Under the pieces are notes generated by a model. It saw only the letters and a program-made list of their open reading frames with translations, had not been told where the DNA came from and made no database searches. Source: an uncultured Pseudomonadota bacterium (GTDB taxonomy: Bacteria > Bdellovibrionota_B > Oligoflexia > Oligoflexales > CAILAO01). Taken from it: a stretch of DNA of 8,010 nucleotides. Location of the stretch: assembly GCA_903832105.1 (NCBI GenBank), contig CAILAO010000909.1:1-8010 (forward strand), written 5' to 3'. Positions 5,377-8,010 of the stretch are shown here, piece after piece. Every line of letters begins with the position of its first letter. Position 1 is the stretch's first letter. A program made the translations under genes and the position numbers.

Positions 5377-6366
5377 ATGTTGAAACTACGCCCAGTCGCT
5401 CGGACATTTAAGTTGACCAATCTATTATGTATGGGTTTCGCCCTCTGCCTCTTGGCGCTTTTTGCCAGCGCGACGCTTGCAAATCCGGAAAACCAAAACA
5501 GTAAGCCTGGAACAACGCCATCGTCGCAGGTTTCTGGAGCCGGTGGAACAGGCGGCGCAGAAGAAGTTGTGGCAGAAGCTGATCTCGGAGGGCAGAGCAT
5601 TCTGGAACGTGCGGTTAGAGGTGGAATCCTTACCTTCGGTGTTTTAATGCTTCTTGCAACGCTTTCTATCGTTTCTTGGGCGATCATTGTTGCAAAGTGG
5701 TTTTATCTTCGCCACGTTGAAGAGGGGTCGGACGGTTTCGTAAAAAGTTTTTGGGCTAGCCGCTCTCTTAATGAGCTAAATAGTCGTCTTCAGAAGTTTC
5801 CTTATAGCCCGGCGAGAGAAATTTTTAGAAACGGATACGCGGAGCTTGTCAGAGGTAGTCAGCTAAGGGAACAGGCGATTTCAGGAGATCTTGTCTTAAC
5901 GGTTATAACCGATAACCTCACAAGGGCTCTTCAAAAAGGAAAACTTCTGGAACGAAGGCGGCTTGAGCGGTTTCTTCCTTTCCTTGCAATTTGCGCCTCA
6001 ACAAGCCCTTTCATAGGCCTTTTTGGGACGGTTTGGGGGATCATGAATTCATTCGAGGGTATCGCTCGGACGGGGAGTGCGAGTTTGGCAGCCGTTGCTC
6101 CAGGCATTTCAGAGGCATTGATCGCTACCGCGTTTGGTCTTGCCGCGGCGATTCCAGCCGTGGTCGGTTACAATATTTTTAATAGTAAAATCAGACATCA
6201 TATGCTGAATCTCGATGGGTTTTCCTCGGATTTTTTAAACATCGTTGCTAGACATGTCGTTGGCGAGCGTGCTCGTGGTCAAAACATAGGGGGAGGCGCC
6301 GCTCATGTCGACGCAACAGCGTCGATCATCGATACAGCCGGTGTGATTCCTCAGAGTACCAATTAG
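5377..6366 (+). CDS. tolQ: TolQ inner-membrane motor subunit (TolQ/ExbB/MotA family) with N-terminal extension
   Basis: TolQ forms the ring of the TolQ-TolR proton-driven motor that energises TolA. The ATG at 5377 follows AGGA at 5367-5370. The protein has 329 residues, whereas TolQ/ExbB is usually about 225-245. Residues 13-32 form a hydrophobic signal-peptide-like segment with an ASA (30-32) or TLA (33-35) cleavage option. A Gly/Ser/Pro-rich linker follows (about 37-60). TM1 is at 83-107. A cytoplasmic region runs to about 195. TM2 with SPFIGLFGTVWGIMNSF (210-226) and TM3 with PGISEALIATAFGLAAAIP (242-260) carry the conserved proton-path residues, including Thr218 and Thr251. A hydrophilic tail of about 30 residues ends the protein. 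Some ExbB proteins (for example Serratia) have a cleavable signal and periplasmic extension, so ExbB is an alternative. The following tolR, tolA and tolB genes make TolQ the better name. Confidence 0.92.
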   Translation: MLKLRPVARTFKLTNLLCMGFALCLLALFASATLANPENQNSKPGTTPSSQVSGAGGTGGAEEVVAEADLGGQSILERAVRGGILTFGVLMLLATLSIVSWAIIVAKWFYLRHVEEGSDGFVKSFWASRSLNELNSRLQKFPYSPAREIFRNGYAELVRGSQLREQAISGDLVLTVITDNLTRALQKGKLLERRRLERFLPFLAICASTSPFIGLFGTVWGIMNSFEGIARTGSASLAAVAPGISEALIATAFGLAAAIPAVVGYNIFNSKIRHHMLNLDGFSSDFLNIVARHVVGERARGQNIGGGAAHVDATASIIDTAGVIPQSTN

Positions 6367-6384
6367 ATTTTGCAGGTGCAAAAT
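6367..6384. other. 18-bp perfect palindrome just after the tolQ stop
   Basis: ATTTTGCA (6367-6374) and TGCAAAAT (6377-6384) are perfect inverse complements around a central GG, starting one base after the tolQ TAG. As DNA it looks like a symmetric protein-binding site. As RNA it would make a 7-bp A/U-rich stem with an AGGU loop. There is no T-run, so it is not a standard terminator. It lies in the unusually long 95-base tolQ-tolR gap. Confidence 0.5.
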
Positions 6385-6461
6385 CGTATTACGAGGCCAT
6401 GATAGCGGCAGCGGGGTTTCGGCGTAACAGATAGAAACCACTTAATAGGGGTTTAAAATAT

Positions 6462-6938
6462 ATGGGATTAGGGGGACTCAGAAAAACAAACGGTGCAGAT
6501 GCCCAAGAAGAGCGGGATGACTTGGCTGATATTAACATCATTCCGCTTGTTGACGTGATGCTTGTACTTCTTATCATCTTCATGGTGACAGCTCCCTTGT
6601 CTATCGGGGGAATCAAGATTGAACTTCCACAAAGCAAAGCTACTGGAATGGTGGTGAAAGAAAACCGCATCATTCTTTCGGTCACAGCTGAAGGTGAGTT
6701 TTATATCGAAAAAATGAACATTCCTGGGGCTGTATTACAACAAAAAATGAAGGCTCTTTATCAGTATCGGCAGAATAAAGAACTGTTTGTCCGGGCGGAC
6801 CGAAACGTGGCTTACGGGAGAGTTGTTGATGCCATGGGCGCTGCAAAACTTGCAGGAGTGGATAAAATTGGCATGCTAACACAGTTTCCTATTAAAGCCG
6901 CTAACAAGGGGAAAGGGCCTGCAACGGTCCCCAGATGA
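6462..6938 (+). CDS. tolR: TolR inner-membrane motor subunit (ExbD/TolR family)
   Basis: TolR is the proton-channel partner of TolQ, with one membrane helix and a periplasmic peptidoglycan-binding domain. The protein has 158 residues (142 in E. coli). The cytoplasmic N-terminus (1-24) is hydrophilic. The helix at about 26-48 begins with DINIIPLVDVMLVLLIIFMV, which holds the essential family aspartate at Asp31 (E. coli TolR Asp23). IELPQSK (53-59) and the C-terminal YGRVVDAMGAAKLAGVDKIG block (residues about 118-137) are the usual ExbD/TolR periplasmic signatures. The ATG at 6462 has only a spaced AGGGG at 6447-6451 as ribosome binding site. It is 95 bases from tolQ and 16 from tolA, on the same strand. 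The order and the downstream tolB favour TolR over ExbD. Confidence 0.94.
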   Translation: MGLGGLRKTNGADAQEERDDLADINIIPLVDVMLVLLIIFMVTAPLSIGGIKIELPQSKATGMVVKENRIILSVTAEGEFYIEKMNIPGAVLQQKMKALYQYRQNKELFVRADRNVAYGRVVDAMGAAKLAGVDKIGMLTQFPIKAANKGKGPATVPR

Positions 6939-6954
6939 GCGACATTGATGAATT

Positions 6955-7863
6955 ATGACAGCAAATGCTAAAACAGAAGTCCTAGACCAAGGTTTTTTCC
7001 TTCGCATGATTGAAAAGGATGAAACCAAGCTTGTCTATTTTTTTGTGGGAATTTCGCTCGCGATTCATGTGGGAGTTTTTGTATTTGACGATTGGAAGTG
7101 GGCGAGATTGTCGCCTCCTCTTATCGATGAGTGGGTGATTAGCACCGAACTCGTGAGTAGCATTGACCTTTCTGCGGCGGATAGTTCGTCGATTCCGGAT
7201 GCAAAAAAGGCCGAAGAAGCCGCAGCGGCAGAGCGATTGCTTCCTCAAATCACAAAAAAGTTTTCGATCGAGGACGCGCAAGCGAAAAAAGACGAGATGA
7301 CGATCGAAGATGAGAAAACTGTTAAAGAAGAAAAAATCGAAGAGACTCCAGTAAAACAGGAAACAACTCCACTCGAACAGCTTGCTAAAGATGATGATGA
7401 GTCAAATCGTCTCAAGAAGGACGATGCGCTGAAACGTCTTGCTTTGGAGCAGCTAAGGAATGAACAGAAGAAGGCGAAGGATAACGAAGCCCCTCAAAAA
7501 GACGCCTTAGCTCGTTTAAAAGCCGAACTCTCGAAACGCAAGATCGGGATTGGCGAGCCGGGAGTTGCGGGCAAAAATGGCAGAAGAAATGCCTATCAGG
7601 CACTTTTGCAAAAGGCACTCCAAAAAAACTTTGCACTTCCTGAGGCGTACAACTTAAAAAATGCAGATTTGATAGCTACAATCACTGTGATGTTGAACGA
7701 GCGCGGTGATCCAACCAAGGTTGATGTTTATAAATCGTCAGGTGATGCGGCATTCGATAAAATCGCTCTTAAAACTGTTTACGATTCGGCGCCTCTGCCC
7801 CCACCCCCACCTGAAGAGGTGGGAGCAGAAATTCACGTCAATTTTACGCCGAAAATGTTGTGA
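6955..7863 (+). CDS. tolA: TolA-like energy-transducing protein (TonB/TolA C-terminal domain)
   Basis: TolA couples the TolQR motor to TolB and Pal in the outer membrane. The protein has 302 residues, shorter than E. coli TolA (421). A short cytoplasmic N-terminus is followed by one membrane anchor at about 27-44 (LVYFFVGISLAIHVGVFVF), including the Ser34-His38 pair spaced S-x3-H, as in TonB/TolA anchors. Residues 80-195 are highly charged, rich in Lys, Glu and Asp, and likely long helix or coiled coil, the periplasm-spanning domain. Residues about 212-302 form a TonB/TolA-type C-terminal domain: YQALLQKALQKNFALP, then ITVMLNERGDPTKVDVYKSS, then FDKIALKTVYDSAPLPPPPP. The start at 6955 lacks a clear ribosome binding site and lies 16 bases after tolR; translation may be coupled. 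By sequence alone it could be called TonB. Placement between tolR and tolB indicates TolA. Confidence 0.88.
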   Translation: MTANAKTEVLDQGFFLRMIEKDETKLVYFFVGISLAIHVGVFVFDDWKWARLSPPLIDEWVISTELVSSIDLSAADSSSIPDAKKAEEAAAAERLLPQITKKFSIEDAQAKKDEMTIEDEKTVKEEKIEETPVKQETTPLEQLAKDDDESNRLKKDDALKRLALEQLRNEQKKAKDNEAPQKDALARLKAELSKRKIGIGEPGVAGKNGRRNAYQALLQKALQKNFALPEAYNLKNADLIATITVMLNERGDPTKVDVYKSSGDAAFDKIALKTVYDSAPLPPPPPEEVGAEIHVNFTPKML

Positions 7864-7875
7864 TGAGGAGGATTT

Positions 7876-8010
7876 ATGACTTTTTCTCGATTTTTACTTA
7901 AATGGTTTGTTACGATTTTATTTTTCGGCATTTCGTTTGAGGCTATAGCGGCTTCACCCCTTGTAATCAATATTAGCAACCCAAACTTTCGAAAATTGAT
8001 CGTCGCGTTA
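7876..8010 (+). CDS. tolB: TolB, periplasmic Tol-Pal component (5' end only)
   Basis: Only 45 codons lie in the window; the frame is open to the right edge. ATG at 7876 follows an excellent AGGAGG at 7866-7871 with a 4-base gap, 12 bases after the tolA stop. Residues 1-26 form a signal peptide: basic start (Arg5, Lys9), hydrophobic LFFGIS core and an AIAA cleavage region. The mature part begins SPLVINISNPNFRKLIVAL, matching the opening strand of the TolB N-terminal domain, where an I-x-V/I-x-N-P-x-F-x-P-like pattern is typical. TolB links TolA to Pal in the periplasm. Its beta-propeller would follow outside the window. The name rests on this short N-terminus plus the operon position. Confidence 0.85.
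   Translation, partial: MTFSRFLLKWFVTILFFGISFEAIAASPLVINISNPNFRKLIVAL

Noticed and set aside
5343..5687. 114-residue minus-strand frame over the tolQ start
   Set aside because: It is antisense to the tolQ signal peptide and linker; its low-complexity Ser/Ala/Pro content mirrors the Gly/Ser-rich linker.
6399..6434. 11-codon leader-peptide-like frame (MIAAAGFRRNR) between tolQ and tolR
   Set aside because: GAGG is only 2 bases from the ATG, and a frame this short is expected by chance.

Overview
The window looks like a chromosomal piece from a Gram-negative bacterium. It carries the start of a tolQ-tolR-tolA-tolB cell-envelope operon, an arginyl-tRNA synthetase and a glutamyl-Q-tRNA(Asp) synthetase. 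The unusual TolQ (signal peptide plus linker) and the highly diverged TolA would suit a deltaproteobacterial or Bdellovibrionota-type lineage. That placement is a guess from general impression, and no marker here proves it.

Layout. Positions 1-900 hold a small two-gene module: a 59-residue lysine-rich protein with a GTG start, translationally coupled (TAATG overlap) to a 176-residue protein. The second protein's C-terminal PHH...TFPxHxH motif resembles TumE/DUF6516 toxins. Positions 900-2360 are an AT-rich accessory stretch. It holds short direct repeats, a REP-associated tyrosine transposase (RAYT, Y1/HUH family) on the minus strand, and the 3' remnant of an AAA/DUF4143 ATPase gene. Recognisable ATPase coding sequence starts right at a repeat whose near-identical partner lies on the far side of the transposase. 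This suggests that the transposase unit, or repeat recombination, truncated the ATPase gene. Positions 2360-5140 hold a convergent end followed by the divergent pair gluQ (minus) and argS (plus), whose 5' ends touch or overlap. Positions 5141-5376 are a leader with a perfect 8-bp stem-loop and a candidate extended -10 promoter. Positions 5377-8010 carry tolQ, tolR, tolA and the first 45 codons of tolB, all on the plus strand.

How the genes work together. TolQ and TolR form the proton-driven inner-membrane motor. TolA spans the periplasm and passes energy to periplasmic TolB and, presumably beyond the window, to Pal, for outer-membrane constriction and integrity. ArgS charges tRNA-Arg. GluQ glutamylates the queuosine of tRNA-Asp. 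The best candidate for something undescribed is the coupled pair at 186-895. If it is a toxin-antitoxin-like unit, it lacks the helix-turn-helix antitoxin usually paired with TumE and has an unrecognised small Lys-rich partner instead. All functional calls come from reading motifs by eye; no database search was possible.
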